A stretch of 64,000 nt of DNA, taken from contig CM054057.1 of NCBI GenBank assembly GCA_028641055.1, positions 329,932,482 through 329,996,481 on the forward strand, given 5' to 3'. Below, one piece after another: positions 48,132 through 60,480 of the stretch. Each line of letters opens with the position of its first letter. The stretch's first letter is position 1. The translations under genes and the position numbers were made by a program. The stretch is from Alopecurus myosuroides. Its lineage: Eukaryota; Streptophyta; Magnoliopsida; Poales; Poaceae. The notes below the pieces were generated by a model that had not been told where the DNA came from, ran no database searches, and saw only the letters and a program-made list of their open reading frames with translations.

Positions 48132-49018
48132 TTAGTGTCCTGGTAGACCGCACTTAAAGCATGTAATAACAGAACGAGGAGCTGTTGGACTTGGCTGAGA
48201 TGGAGCACCTCCTGAAGATACCACTGGGGTGGGAGGGCGGGCAAGAAATCCTACTGGGCTTGGCAAGCAGATGGGCGGTGTTGGAGTGGTATATGGAACC
48301 CAAACTCTTCGTTTTTGTGGAGGCATGATAGCTTTTGAGTTAGCCTGTTCACGAGAGTGCTTATGAGATTCCTCAACCAACTTGCGCCCGTGCTCTTCAT
48401 TTAGAGCGATGTTGATGAGGTCCTCAAAATTCTTGGCCTTGACGTTGGTGAGAGCATACTTGAGTTCCGGGTTGAGCCCCTGCGGAATTTTGCCATCTTT
48501 TTCGCTTCCGTGGAGACTTCATCTCCGGCGTAGCGAGCCAGGCGATTGAACTCTCTTTGGTATTCGAGAACGTCCAAATTGCCTTGTGTGAAAGAATAGA
48601 ATTCCTCACGCATTCTCTCCATGAGCCCATCGGGAATGTGATGGCGCACGAAGGCTTGCTTGAAATCCTCCCATGTGATTGCCACACTAGGACCTCTCAT
48701 TTCTTGGAAGATCTCCCACCAAGACATGGATTGTCCACGGAGAAGGTAGGTCGCGTAAGGAACACGGTCCTCGTCAGCCACATGAGCTACTATAAGAGTA
48801 CGGTTCATTTCACGGAGCCAGTCATCAGCATCCAATGGCTCGGAGGAGGTATCAAACGTGCGCGGATTGAGCTCAAGGAACTCCCGAATAGACACACGGG
48901 CGTTGCCATTATTCCCAAGGTCTTGGTTCTGCTGCATCTGCCTTATAACTTGTGTCATCTGAGACAGCACTTTCCCCATCTCGGGTGGCAGTGTGGGTTC
49001 TTCGTCACCACTTTCCAT
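48132..49018 (-). pseudogene. gag: C gag, frameshift and stop in the zinc knuckle
   Basis: ATG at 49018 starts a protein with the retrotransposon gag blocks FLELNPRTFD, DADDWLREM, SWWEIFQEM and VLEYQREFNRLARYAGD. A five-T run (plus strand 48498-48502) marks a one-base loss that moves the frame to the one ending at 48132. That frame reaches CFKCGLPGH and then a TAA in place of the next residue of the C-x2-C-x4-H-x4-C knuckle; the last Cys is still encoded three codons later. The product is the capsid/nucleocapsid precursor, disabled in this copy by two small changes. Confidence 0.9.
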
Positions 49019-49709
49019 CCTGAAGAGGATACCAAGGTTAACACACTAACCGGATAACAAAATCCAATATAAGTGCTTACAAGGCTTACTTCAGACGGTA
49101 AGAAGGTAGCATGGAGCAAACATATACTACCCTCAACGTTCACCATAAATGGTTCGCGTACCACACGGATAGCCGTGTTGAAGAAGAAATCTCCGGAACA
49201 AAACGGATGGAGGTTAACAACGAATCAACAGATAAGTTGTTACAACGAAAGAGACGATTTGTGAAGGACGATATCGAAGCAACAACTGGGAAACAGGAGA
49301 CCACAAACACCTGAGGTACTACGGAAAAACCCATCCGGGCTTCTAGAGGATCAATATCTACTGCTTAAGGAATAGAGGATCTGCTTCCGGGGCTTATTTG
49401 CCACCGTTCTCAATCGTGAGTAGGCAAGACGAAAATCGTGTCACAACCACCTCCATTCCTATGGTCTAGTAGATATAACCATCCTCGAGAAACCAGGATA
49501 CGTGAAATCCTAACTTGAAAGTTTAGGTGAGAAGAGAAAAACAACGTTGCACTTCCTTACCAAAAAAGGGAGGGTGGGTGGGGAAAGAAATAAACGAACA
49601 GAATTCCTACTCTCACGTTTCATTTTTCCTATATAGCTACAAAATAGTTTCTAGACTCAACTGCGACCAGTAAAAGGGATCCTACAGGCAGACAGGCTCT
49701 GATACCATT
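49019..49709 (-). other. C untranslated leader
   Basis: 690 bases from the primer site to the gag ATG with no sustained ORF. The first 400 bases are nearly the same as the B leader (33024-33437), which implies that both share leader signals. Confidence 0.8.
49695..49707 (-). other. C primer-binding site (initiator tRNA-Met)
   Basis: The minus strand reads TGGTATCAGAGCC, two bases after the 5' LTR end. Confidence 0.93.
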
Positions 49710-52700
49710 TGTCGCACCCGGACTTCTAGAGGATACACACAGCCCGCCAAACAGTAGATAATTGGCTTACGGGGCCTACCTGCACCCGCATCTCAATATG
49801 AGTAGGCCAACACGTAAACGTGTGACAACCATCCTCTACTATTCATCGTCTGTGAAACCATCCAATAGGAATCCAAATACTTCCATTGACGTACTTCATA
49901 ACATACACACATGGTACGTCAACGGCATTTGAACAAGTGATATCACAACATATCTCTAAGACACAAAAAAATAGAAATAAGTGGCAAAAGCTCTCACTAG
50001 AGCAGAGATAGCAAATACAGTCATGCAGAGGACACATGTCCCAACAAGTCATCATTACATCACAGCGGAAGCATCCAAAGTGTCTGAGTAAAGACAAGAT
50101 CCAAATAGGCAAGAGGCCGGCAATAAAAAGAACGGAGCCCATCCACGAAGTCTCGGATCCTGCCCGGGGTCCGCTATCTACTCGTCAGCAGCCTCGTCAT
50201 ACTCCACGTAGTAGCCACCATGGGGATCCTCGGAAACGTAGTCTGCAGAACCAGCAGCCCCAAAGGGGTCAGTACGGACGAGTACTGGCAAGCAAGACGC
50301 ACAAGATACCAAAGTGTAACCGACAACACCAAGTACAGATGCTTTGGGTTCAACGGAAGATAGGTGATACAAAGGTGCGGCGGCGGGCTGCACAAACCAA
50401 CTACAGAGACACGCTACAACATCCGGCTAAAAGAAATGGATAAGATAGCGCATCGGAGCCAACTACCACTAACCTCAAACAAACCCATCCTGGATCTCGC
50501 CCCTTATCCAAAGAAGCAATCCGAGGATAACCCACACAGTTGGATTAATGAAGGTTCAGGTTATTGTGACAATATGCCTATTACTAGTCAAATTATTATT
50601 AATTAGGTGTAAGTTGTCTGAGTACTTGTTAGCCAGCACTTTCACCAAGTCGTCACATAACCGCGGATAACACGGCTTCTCTAGAAGATTCATCCCTGCA
50701 GGGTGTGCTCCAGTACCCGTACACACTCGAGCCACCAACTAAAACTCAGGTGGACTCGACACGACCCGAACCATCTCTACAGCCTGTCCTAGGAGCCACA
50801 GAGCTATAAGGTCCCAGCCACGCAGCCGAATACTCAGCGCAAGTGTGCAAAACTCCCGCAGGACGCAACACCCCGGCAATACAGGCCTCGCCCTATATGT
50901 GTGCGTCATCAACATCATCAGTATCAACCATGGGAGCGACCCATTCATGCGTATGAGCCAAATGGAACACCCGAACTAAGTGTGGCTCTTCGGACAAACT
51001 GCGGATCAGGTCAAAGTCGAGGGGGGTTCCATACGACCACCCGGATGCGGTGAGCACGCTCATCATGGATCAGAGGACAAGACCCTTTTCCTAATTAGGG
51101 TCGACACTAGCAGGCTTCAAAACCCTAACCCGGGCCTCCTGCCGGTGCCTTATCATCAAATTATTATTACCCCAAACATTAACATGATATTGATTATAAC
51201 AAGCCCATCTATCAAACTAAACAGGTGATAAGATAAATGACCATAAGACTCGAGCACAAACAAACCTAAGCATGATACTACGACACAGGCTAACAAACAA
51301 CAAGGTTGTAGGTGTGGGGGTGAGGCTATATTCATGGCTATAGGATGACATGTGATAGGATCGGAACACAAGCAACGGATCATAAGGCTAGCAGATTAGA
51401 CAACGGAAAGTATCAGTATCAAGTGTGGAACGGACACAATGGTTCATGTGAGTGAATACTTGCCTGCTTACTCAACAGCCTGGTGTTGAGCTAATTCCTC
51501 TGAAGTGGTATCGTAACCCTCGTCTGTCTCAACGTCGTCGTCTATTCGAGAAGAAGCAAACAAACAACGGAGAGAGACGGACAATCAATAACACGGCATA
51601 ATGCACAAACATGGGATGATGCATGACATTTTAATGCAAGTAAGAGATCATGGACATGATCATCAAGTTAAATGAGTGTCCCAAATAAGTTTGCATTATT
51701 TGGAAACCTCTCATATTTATCTTAGTGGCCTATTATTAATTTTAATAAGACCAATACATCAATAGTATTCCACATGCATGAAATGATGCTTTTCTATTAT
51801 TAATTGAAGTTCTTTCCATTTTGGTATAGTTTCCATAATTTTTGGGTGAAGAAAATAATAAATATGAATTAATTCTTATTGCTTTCATTTCTGCCATTTT
51901 TGGTAAACAATTTAAAAAGAGGTACTTTCAGTTACCAAAGCATGGGAAATACTTGAAAACATGTGGACAATGTTTCAATGAACATTTTGAGATATTAAAC
52001 ATAATTTTTGGATCATTAATGAATTTATTATGCATTTTTTCATAAGCATTTTTATTCTGCCCCTTTTAGTAAACAGAAGGAAAAATGTTCAAATTTAATT
52101 CAATTGTGACCAAATAAAATACCACTGTGTATAGTTTGTTAAGACAAATTTTTAGAGCTCAAGTTTGCTCAATTTGGGTGAACAGAACTCAAGTTATGAA
52201 TTTTGCAAGATTTCAGTTTTTATTCCATTTTCTGTATTTAATTATTTAGTGCAAAATTGTTAACAGAAACATATTGCAACTTTGACATTAACAGAAAGTG
52301 CTCCTCACTGTGAGTTTGTAGAAATTTGAATCACCAAAATTGGAGCATGTATGAATTAGCTATTGATTTTACAATTAAACATTTGAAACTGCAATTCTGT
52401 TTTTTTTGTTTCAGAACAAAAATTTTAGAAAAAAAAAAGTGGAAAAAAAAGGTGGGTTTTATTCCGCTGCGGGGAGGGATCGAACTCGGGTCTCCAACTT
52501 GGGGTGCAGAGGCTCTAGCCAATAGGCTACTCGAACTTTTCTGTCTACCAACCGATCTGCAGGTTTAAGGTGTGTATGTCGCGCGTTAACTGAACCAAAA
52601 CGAAACAGATTCAGACTTGCACGTACTGAACATAACTGCACGGGCATGGCCGGCGACGAACTGAACCATGCCTAGGGCGGCGACTCAGGCGCGCAAATGA

Positions 52701-53689
52701 GAGGGGAACGGGCGGGAATGGAAAGAGGAACTCACCCTCGTCGCGTGGGTGCCCTTGGGGTGGCCGGAGGTGGTCGGAGGCGGCGGCGGCGAGCTCGGCG
52801 AGCGGCGGTCGGCCGCGGGGAAGACGACCACGGGCCGATCGATTCCGGTCGTCCCGGCTCGATTTCTTCCGCGGAGATGGAGAGGACGACGAGGCGGATG
52901 TCGGGCTGAGCTTAGATTCACTCCTAGGACGGTCAATCAACGGCGACGAGCTCGCCCACCATGGCCATGGTTTCGGTTGGAGGGGAAACGAGAGAGGGAG
53001 GCTAGGGAAGGAGATGGCGGCGGCTGGGAGAGGAGGGAGGAGGCTAGGGTTAGGGTTCCTCGGGGTCTTGTAGGGGCACGGGGCAGGTGGAGCAGGGGGT
53101 CCATGGTGTGGTGGTTGTGGCGCTGCTTCCGTCACCTGTACGGAGGAAGGGGACGAGGAAGGTGGGCTGGGTTCGCTCGGGATGGTTTGGGCCAGCCCAC
53201 CAGGCTGGCTTGGACAGGTGTTCTTCTTTTCTTTTCCCTGTTCTTTATTATTATTATTTTTTTGTAAAAGAGAAAAAGAGAGAGAAAGAAAGACAGGTTT
53301 TCGGGTACTTATTTTAGGTGATCAAATTTTTATTAAGTGCACAAGACCAACAGCCCATGTGTACCATATTTTGGTTTTCAAAATTATTTAATTTTTTGAG
53401 CAAGTTGGCATTTAAATTGGTTTTTGGCAATTTTGAATTTAATAAAAGGAATTGTTTTAAACCACTTATAAAAAAAATGATTCCAACTCCAATATTAAAC
53501 CCATAACTGAAAGTGTTTTGTTGGTGTTGTTTATTTGAAAATTGGAACAGACCAAGTATGAGCAATTGTTTGAATTTGAAAACTTGCATTTGGAAACTTA
53601 ACACATGCAATGCTTATGATGCATGATACAAATTAAATTTAACAAGAAGCAAAGCAATTGGGGATTGTTTTCATACTTGGGATGTTACA
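49710..53689 (-). repeat. C 5' LTR
   Basis: 3980 bp, the partner of 40626-44604. It holds second copies of the in-LTR exons (53135-52730, 51541-51464, 50284-50178) and of the double palindrome (50676-50703). A 28-bp patch at 51468-51495 has eight differences from the 3' LTR. Confidence 0.96.
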
Positions 53690-53694
53690 TAAGT

Positions 53695-54413
53695 TTAGAC
53701 CTTATGTTGTTGATTCAAAAGTCACTATTCATACTGATCACGCTGCTATTAGATACCTTATGGAAAAGAAAGATGCTAATCCTAGTCTTATTAGATGTGT
53801 GCTACTTTTACAAGAGTTTGATTTGCATATTGTGGATAGGAAGGGTGCTGAAAATCATGTTGTTGATAACTTGTCTAGATTGGAAAACATTGCTTATGAC
53901 CCTATTCCTGTTAATGATAGTTTTCCAAGTGAACAGTTGGCTGCAATAAAAGTAAGCTCACGAGATAGTCCATGGTATGCAGATTATGCTAACTTTATTG
54001 TTTCCAAGTATTTGCCTCCAACATTTACAACTCAACAAAGAAGGAAATTCTTGTATGATTTGAGGCATTATTTTTGGGATGACCCACACTTATATAAACA
54101 AGGAGTAGATGGTATTATGAGAAAATGTGTTCCAGATCATGAACAATGAGAGATATTGAGAAAGTGCCATGGTAGTGCTTATGGAGGTCACCATGATGGA
54201 GATAGAACCGCACAAAAGATTCTACAATCAGGTTTCTGTTGGCCTACTCTTTTTAAAGATGCACGTAAATTTGTTTTATCTTTTGATGAATGTCAAACAG
54301 TCGGAAATATTTCTAGACGTAATGAAATTCCTATGAGTTATTCTCTTGTTATTGAACCTTTTGATTGTTGGGGATTTTACTTTATGGGTTTGTTTCCTCC
54401 TTCAAATGGAAAC
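53695..54413 (+). pseudogene. pol: A RNase H end and integrase N-terminal part, inactive
   Basis: The RNase H reading resumes ([31 protein letters not shown]), then the integrase zinc domain (YGGHHDGDRTAQKILQ). A TGA stop at 54147-54149 precedes the zinc domain. The first Cys of the second zinc pair is Phe (54282-54284), and the first catalytic Asp of integrase is Tyr (TAC at 54378-54380, FYFMG for the usual F/I-D-F-M-G). D then cuts the frame. It is the dead continuation of the Athila pol. Confidence 0.88.
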
Positions 54414-54690
54414 TGTAAGGACCCCAGACCGGCAGTCTGAAACCCTCCGTATGCATACATTCACGATCCCAGAAAGATCAGTCGTGAACAACATACAAAG
54501 TTGGCACACAGAAATACATCATCCATTACACGAATACATAAAGGTATACATAAAAGATCACATGATCAAGTTTAACGCAACTGCCACATGGTGCAGGAAA
54601 CTTATCAAACACAGCGGAAGACAATTAAAACACAACGTAGATGAGCCCAAGTCACGCCTTAACCTACAGGCTGCTGACCCGGAGACGATC

Positions 54691-54758
54691 CTAGTTCGCA
54701 AAGCCGTCAGCTCCGTACTTCTCTTTATAGATCTCCTTCGGAGGCTCCTTCTCAAAGT
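54691..54758 (-). other. D in-LTR terminal exon
   Basis: CTTGCCAG is followed by 68 bases (2 plus 22 codons) ending TAG, reading FEKEPPKEIYKEKYGADGF. The phase and acceptor octamer are the same as in B and C. Confidence 0.48.
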
Positions 54759-54790
54759 CTGGCAAGTAGATACCAGGGGCGAAACCATAA

Positions 54791-54812
54791 TGAGTACATT
54801 TGAATGTACTCA
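54791..54812 (-). other. D inverted repeat around GAGTACATT
   Basis: Ten-base perfect arms with a two-base loop lie 33 bases upstream of the terminal exon acceptor. GCAAG follows on the plus strand. Confidence 0.85.
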
Positions 54813-55299
54813 GCAAGACATCCATCATGTGACTTACCAAACATGCAAATATGCTTATATGGTGGAATAGGTAGGCTATAAATAGGGTTCACTATCAATG
54901 GTGTTCATATATGATGACACCACAGTTGCAGTCAGGTTAATCTGTATCTTCGTTGAAGAAGATACTTCAGAAGAAAATAATATAGTTTTATTTCTCTTGT
55001 CGATATCACAGGTACAAGAGGTTTTGTAAAACTTTGTTAAAGAATATTTTCTCTTTGCAAAACTTACTGGAATCAGTTTCCAGAATTCTTGCTTAGAGTA
55101 GAAAAGGTTTTCTTTGCAAAACATTTTGTTTTGTATAACGACATCTGGCTTTTCATCATCGACGATACCTCCACGGTATAAGTTTTCATTCCTTTCCGAA
55201 CTTCACAAGTTCAACACTTCCTTTCAAAAACTCCTTTTTGAAAACATTGACACAATGCTAGCTACATGGCCATTCAACTGTCCATATCCAAGGACGCGG

Positions 55300-55328
55300 C
55301 TTCTTCGAAAAAGTTGTACTCTGCAGAG
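55300..55328 (-). other. D double palindrome
   Basis: CTTCTTCGAAAAAG (55300-55313, one mismatched pair) and CTCTGCAGAG (55319-55328, perfect), in the same order as in B, C and X. Confidence 0.82.
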
Positions 55329-56059
55329 GTGTACTCATCCACCAGATCCAGTACACCTACCGTGAACAACCATGGACTGTAACAACAGTATGTAAACATC
55401 AGGTATCTGATCATAACCATTCACTATGTTCAAACTAGAATATGCCTATCTCTTCAGTCGAGTGTCCGCATCCCCGGCACCGAGCTATTCCCCGCCAGCC
55501 AGGAGCCCCAACTGCTGCATCCAGAGGGAAAATTAATCCCACACTTTATATGTCTCCACGACATTCGGTTCGAGGGTACGACGTCCCTTATAGCGATTGA
55601 GATAGAACACACACTAACAAGAACAAACTTCCATTTAAGCCCTGTGCCCATGTTGGGGTAGGGTGGCAGTACGGTAAAGGTTGTCCGACGAAGACTAGGT
55701 TATGTGTCATTTTTGAAAACACCACTTTCTCAAAAATGACCACTTCCACATTCCTCCGGAGAACAAGGATCCGCCTTTTCTCCGGGTTTTTCCGTAAAGC
55801 CTTTGTTTTGTAGAATCACAATTTTAGGGTGTCCACTTAGGGACTAGTATATTTGATGGTAATAAATACCATATGGTGGCTTATGGGCTTGGTATTACCA
55901 AGTTTAACTACTGGCATGATAGTAACCTATATAATAGAATAGTAGTAATAGCCACATCAAAAATAGTTTTGATAATCTAGTTTTGGTAAAACTTCAGAGG
56001 TAAAACATGCATGATACATAATGATAAGTATTGTATCAGCAAGCATCAGGATGGCTTGC

Positions 56060-56140
56060 CTGGTATCTCCTTGTGTCCCTGGTTTTGGAGTGACTGGAAC
56101 TTGAAACAGAGCTTCACGACACTTCCTTCCTCTTCGTTTT
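56060..56140 (-). other. D in-LTR second exon
   Basis: A pyrimidine-rich tract ending TTAG is followed by 81 open bases (2 plus 26 codons plus 1), including EEEGSVVKL and SLQNQGHKEIP, then the GC-type donor AG|GCAAGC (56059-56054). The phase matches the terminal exon. In the phase needed, the GC-rich first exon meets TAG right at its donor, so the link to exon 1 is not established. Confidence 0.45.
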
Positions 56141-58874
56141 CTAACGTCGTAAAAGGAATAAAGGACACACATTCAGAACCAATCAAGGCAAGCAACCATA
56201 CATAACAATACATACAGCAAGGAAACTAATAATAACCAATCACCCAACTATTAATTGAGGCAAACAATCAAACAAACACACTTGGCAGAAATGTCATTTA
56301 ATAAGACAGCTTAAGGTTGGAGGAACATATCTCACAATGTTAATATCATGGATTCAGTGGGTGTGCCACTCTCATTCCAAGATATTAATAAACCCAAAAT
56401 ACACTTAGTTTCACAAGGGTGAGACTACTAAGAGTATACAAAACATGCACAATATTAATCATGGCAATGGGTCTATCAACCACACCACAAAAAGAACAAG
56501 GTAGCTATCCTACTAAGTCTAAATTCTCACCAAGAATAAATAAGACACATGATTTGCAAAAGTTACTTTTACAAATCAGCGAGCCTACACAAGTGCAACA
56601 AGGCAATAGACTCATCACAAAACACACAATTCTCATAGTGAGAACAATAGAAACAATGGCTAAAAAGGAGGAATCCTATAGACATGCTTCTACTAAGGTT
56701 TTGCTATGAAAGCATGCATAACATGTAAAGTACTAAAATGCAAACAAGGAACCATGTTATCATAATGGGAAATGAAAGCATGTCCTCATGCAAGGATACA
56801 CAAATATCCACCAAACACAAGTTGGCAGGAAAAACAATTCAATACAAAAGAATGCTAGGGAAACTAGTACTACTCAAACATGAAGAATCAATGGATGCAT
56901 TTCAATCAAGTAACTGAAATACAACCAGAGGGTCCATGTCATAAAAACAGGAGTGAAAAACATCTATACTTGCTCTAACAAAAATATCTCATTTAATAAA
57001 ACAAGGCATCAATTTGCAGGGCAACTCCTACATACTAGTGGTAATAAAAAGGGCATTACTAGAGGAATCAAACAACACTCCAAAGATGGATTTTTCCTAG
57101 CAATCCACACATTATTACAACCACTTACAAACAGAAGCATACACATTTTCATTTAGCACTAAACATCCCAAGGCAAAAATACTAGGCACTCATTAGTTAG
57201 AGAACTATATAAAAGAAACACATCTAGTGTGGGGGAAATAATGTTTCCACCAAAAATGCAATGACACCAGTGGGTGTTCCACTAGCATAACAAAGCATTA
57301 AGAGGTCACAAGGCCTCTGGTCATACTTGCTAAAAATTAACAAAAGAATAAACTAGCATCTAGTGCAATAACCCTACTAGTAGAAAATAATAGGATGCTA
57401 AAATAAGCAAGGCAATGCTACTCATGTTATTATTCCCACACAAGTGAAAACTTTAGGGTTCAAGTAATCATAAAAACATAACCAAAATGCTACTGGTCCT
57501 ATGAATACAACACAAAAATATGTGGCTACACAACCACAAATTCTTATGCCAAAAATTCTACACATGAGAGAATTTTTCAAGAACAATTTCATAGTGATGA
57601 CTAAACTACTCATGCTTTTATACCAACTCAAATGAAAGCTAGCAGAGGTGATAACAACACAATATAAGTACCAAAATGGTACTGGATTCAATCAACAATC
57701 CAAGTGCTTGCACATAATTTATCACTCAAAAAATCTATGCAAGTATAAAACTAGAGATAAAGCATATGCTATTAACAAAAATCATATTTCTTCTCAACTC
57801 AAGTCCACACAATCTAACATGCTAAAATAGCTAAGTAACACTTAGAAAACAAGTGCACACAACTTGTACATGCTAGAAAACAATATTGCAACACAAAAAT
57901 ATATTCACAACCATTAATTACCTAAAATGCCAAAATGGCAGAAACATGCAAATTAAAGATCTGTCCACCAAATTTTCTATGGTGCTCTAAAAATTAAACC
58001 CAGCTAGGTTTGGATATCCCTAAACACATACAAGACCATCCAATTGAGTTTGCATCAAAAATCATTTTTAATAATTTTATAAAAAATCACCAAAGTGCTC
58101 TCTGGTGTTTTACCAAATTGCATGCCATTTCAAAAATACTTTGAATTTGGAAGCAAGGTTAATTGATCCTGTTGGGAAATTTCAAGGGCTTTCCAATGCA
58201 ATTGGACACACCTCATTATGAGTTGTGAAATTAAAATGGTGCTCATTTTGGTGTTTCTGGTACCTGTTGCCAAAACATTTTTCATGTCCAAAATAATCAT
58301 CCAAATGTAGATCTACGAAATGGAGATGGTTTAGAGTTTGTTGGTTTACATCTGTGAATTTTGTCTTGGTCAAATTCATATTTTAGGTAGGTTTTTAAGC
58401 CCTAAAGTAAACATGTAACATTTCAGTTAAAAATAAAAGGAAAAAGAACTGTCATGGGCCAGATCCAACAACTTGGGCCGGCCAGATCTGCTGTCACCGT
58501 GGGCAGACCCAACCGCAGACGCTGACCAGCGGGCCAGCAGCCACGGTGGCAGCCACGCGGGCCAGCGCGAGGCCCCACGGGCAGGTTTGACTATCACGCG
58601 CGCGGGGTCAAGGAGATGCTGACGCGAGCACGCGTCATCGCCGGCGGGAACGTCTCCGGCGAGGTCCTAACTAGCGATTCCGTTCACCGTTTCGGAAATC
58701 AAACGCATCTACGCGTTGTACTCGACTCGGGGAAGCAAACGCGTGTGGTTTCGTTTCCTGGGAGGTACCGGAGAGCGGCCGGCGACGGTGGCGCGCAGCG
58801 GCCGTACAGCGAGCGCGGCGCGGAGAAGAAATAGGGGGAGAGGGAGAGGGGAAAGTGGACGGAGGGGAGCGCCT

Positions 58875-58880
58875 GCTCAC
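58875..58880 (-). other. D GT-type splice donor candidate
   Basis: The minus strand reads TTTAGG|GTGAGC inside the GC-rich block, in the same relative place as in B, C and X. Confidence 0.4.
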
Positions 58881-59137
58881 CCTAAACGCGCGGGGATGCT
58901 CGACGAGGACGGAGGAGGCTCGAGGCGGCGGCGATAGCTCGCCGGAGCTCGCCGGCCCCGAGGACGAAAGCGGATGGAGCGGCCTCCACGCGGCGTTTCT
59001 CCACGATTCCTTCTGCAGGGAGGTCAAGCACGTCGAGGCGGAGATGTTGAGATCAACGGCGACCGGCGGCGTGCCCTCTATCGGCCGATCGACGGCGAGC
59101 CCAAACGGCTAGGGTTTCGGTTTGGAGAATAAAACGC

Positions 59138-59161
59138 AGAGAGAGAGAGAGAGAGAGAGAG
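59138..59161. repeat. AG dinucleotide microsatellite
   Basis: About twelve AG units just upstream (minus strand) of the D GC-rich block. It resembles the CT-rich leaders of plant promoters. Confidence 0.9.
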
Positions 59162-60462
59162 GAAGCTTGAGGGGAAAGAGAGGGGGCATGTGGGAGAGAA
59201 GAGCACATGGGGGGTTCTTATCCCTCTAGAAAACTTCTACTCGAAGCAATGGCGTAGGGGCTCTGTATCTACAGAGGAGCTAGGAGGAAGAAGGTGACTC
59301 GGATTACATTTTGGTCCCTAGCAATTTACAAATACATCCTTTTCTCTCTTTTCCTTCTCTGAAAAATGTGGTTTTCACTAGGAAAACAAAGTCAAAATTT
59401 AAAATCCTTTTTCCCAAAATTCTTATTAGTTGAGATGCACAACATATGTGAAAATTGGCTCAATTAGATAAACTTGATAGTTCAAAGTTGTTCAAATTTC
59501 AATTCTGACACAAATGGACATTGAATTTATTAGACTACTTAGGAGCTTCCAAAAATCATAATTGTTGGCACACATTCCTCATTTGGTGTGTTCCTTATGT
59601 GGTAGAAAATTCAAGTCATTTTGAGTTACTTCATAGAACAAACTTGTTCAAATTTCAAAAAGGTGCTGTCAAGAAAACAGGGGTTTTTGGCAACTTAAAT
59701 TATTCAAAAACTTGTTCCCTTTTGGTTTTCATCCTTATTTATGATATAGAGCACGTGTTATGTATTTCATGGCATTTTGAAAAAGTTTGTAGAACAAACT
59801 TGTTCAAAATTACAAATGTTGCTGTGGAGAAAAATCATGTTTTCAGGACTTTAATGGATTCAAATTTTGGTATCCTCTTGTGTGTGTTCCTTATTTGATA
59901 TAAGTAAGCGCTGGTATTAATTTCAGATCATTTAAAGAAAGTTTCCAATAGTAACTTGTTTGAGTTTCTTGTTTCTGGAAATATTGGAAATTCAATTTAA
60001 TAAGGCACTTGGCTTTTCTTTAACAATGCTTTGCCAAAATATTTATGTGACTAGGGATAGCAAGTCAATGCTCTCCAATACCTTTGTTTTTAAGCTTGCA
60101 AGGTTGGAAAAACATTTTATAAGATTTTGGTGAAGCATCTAAGAAAACCTCTTTTTCTCATAATGTTTTAGGGAAATTTATTTAGTGTTTCCTCTTTCTT
60201 AATTTAGGCCTTGGAATAATATTCAACATGTATGGGATTCATAAGATAGTTTTGGAAAACTCTTTGATCAATATTTACTTTATAAAATAATGCCAAGGTC
60301 ATTGGAACAATATGTTGAATATTTTGTTTACAATTTCTTAGCCATGTAAGTTTATATAATTAGTTTGTTTAGTTGCACTCAAACAAACACAACCAAAGTT
60401 TATTTGTCAAGCAATTAGCAAAACAACTGTGTTATCAGGTATTCCAAAATTGGGATGTGACA

Positions 60463-60480
60463 GGTCTTCCCCCCTTAAAA
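60463..60480 (-). other. D polypurine tract
   Basis: The minus strand reads TTTTAAGGGGGGAAGACC directly before the 3' LTR. Confidence 0.85.

Larger units (their letters stand above)
40626..53689 (-). mobile_element. C: near-complete chromodomain Ty3/gypsy retrotransposon
   Basis: 13.06 kb with LTRs of 3979 and 3980 bp and TSD TAAGT (40621-40625, 53690-53694). The interior holds a leader, gag, protease and a 1088-codon pol with a C-terminal chromodomain. Long LTRs, the initiator-tRNA-Met primer and the chromodomain point to the chromovirus (Tekay/Del-like) branch. The LTRs are nearly identical, so insertion was recent. Gag and protease carry small disabling changes while pol is open. Confidence 0.97.
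54414..60462 (-). repeat. D 3' LTR
   Basis: On the minus strand it starts TGTCACATCCC and ends GGGGTCCTTACA. It contains a GC-rich block (about 58440-59120) with an AG microsatellite upstream (59138-59161), exon-like segments, a double palindrome and an inverted repeat. Confidence 0.92.
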
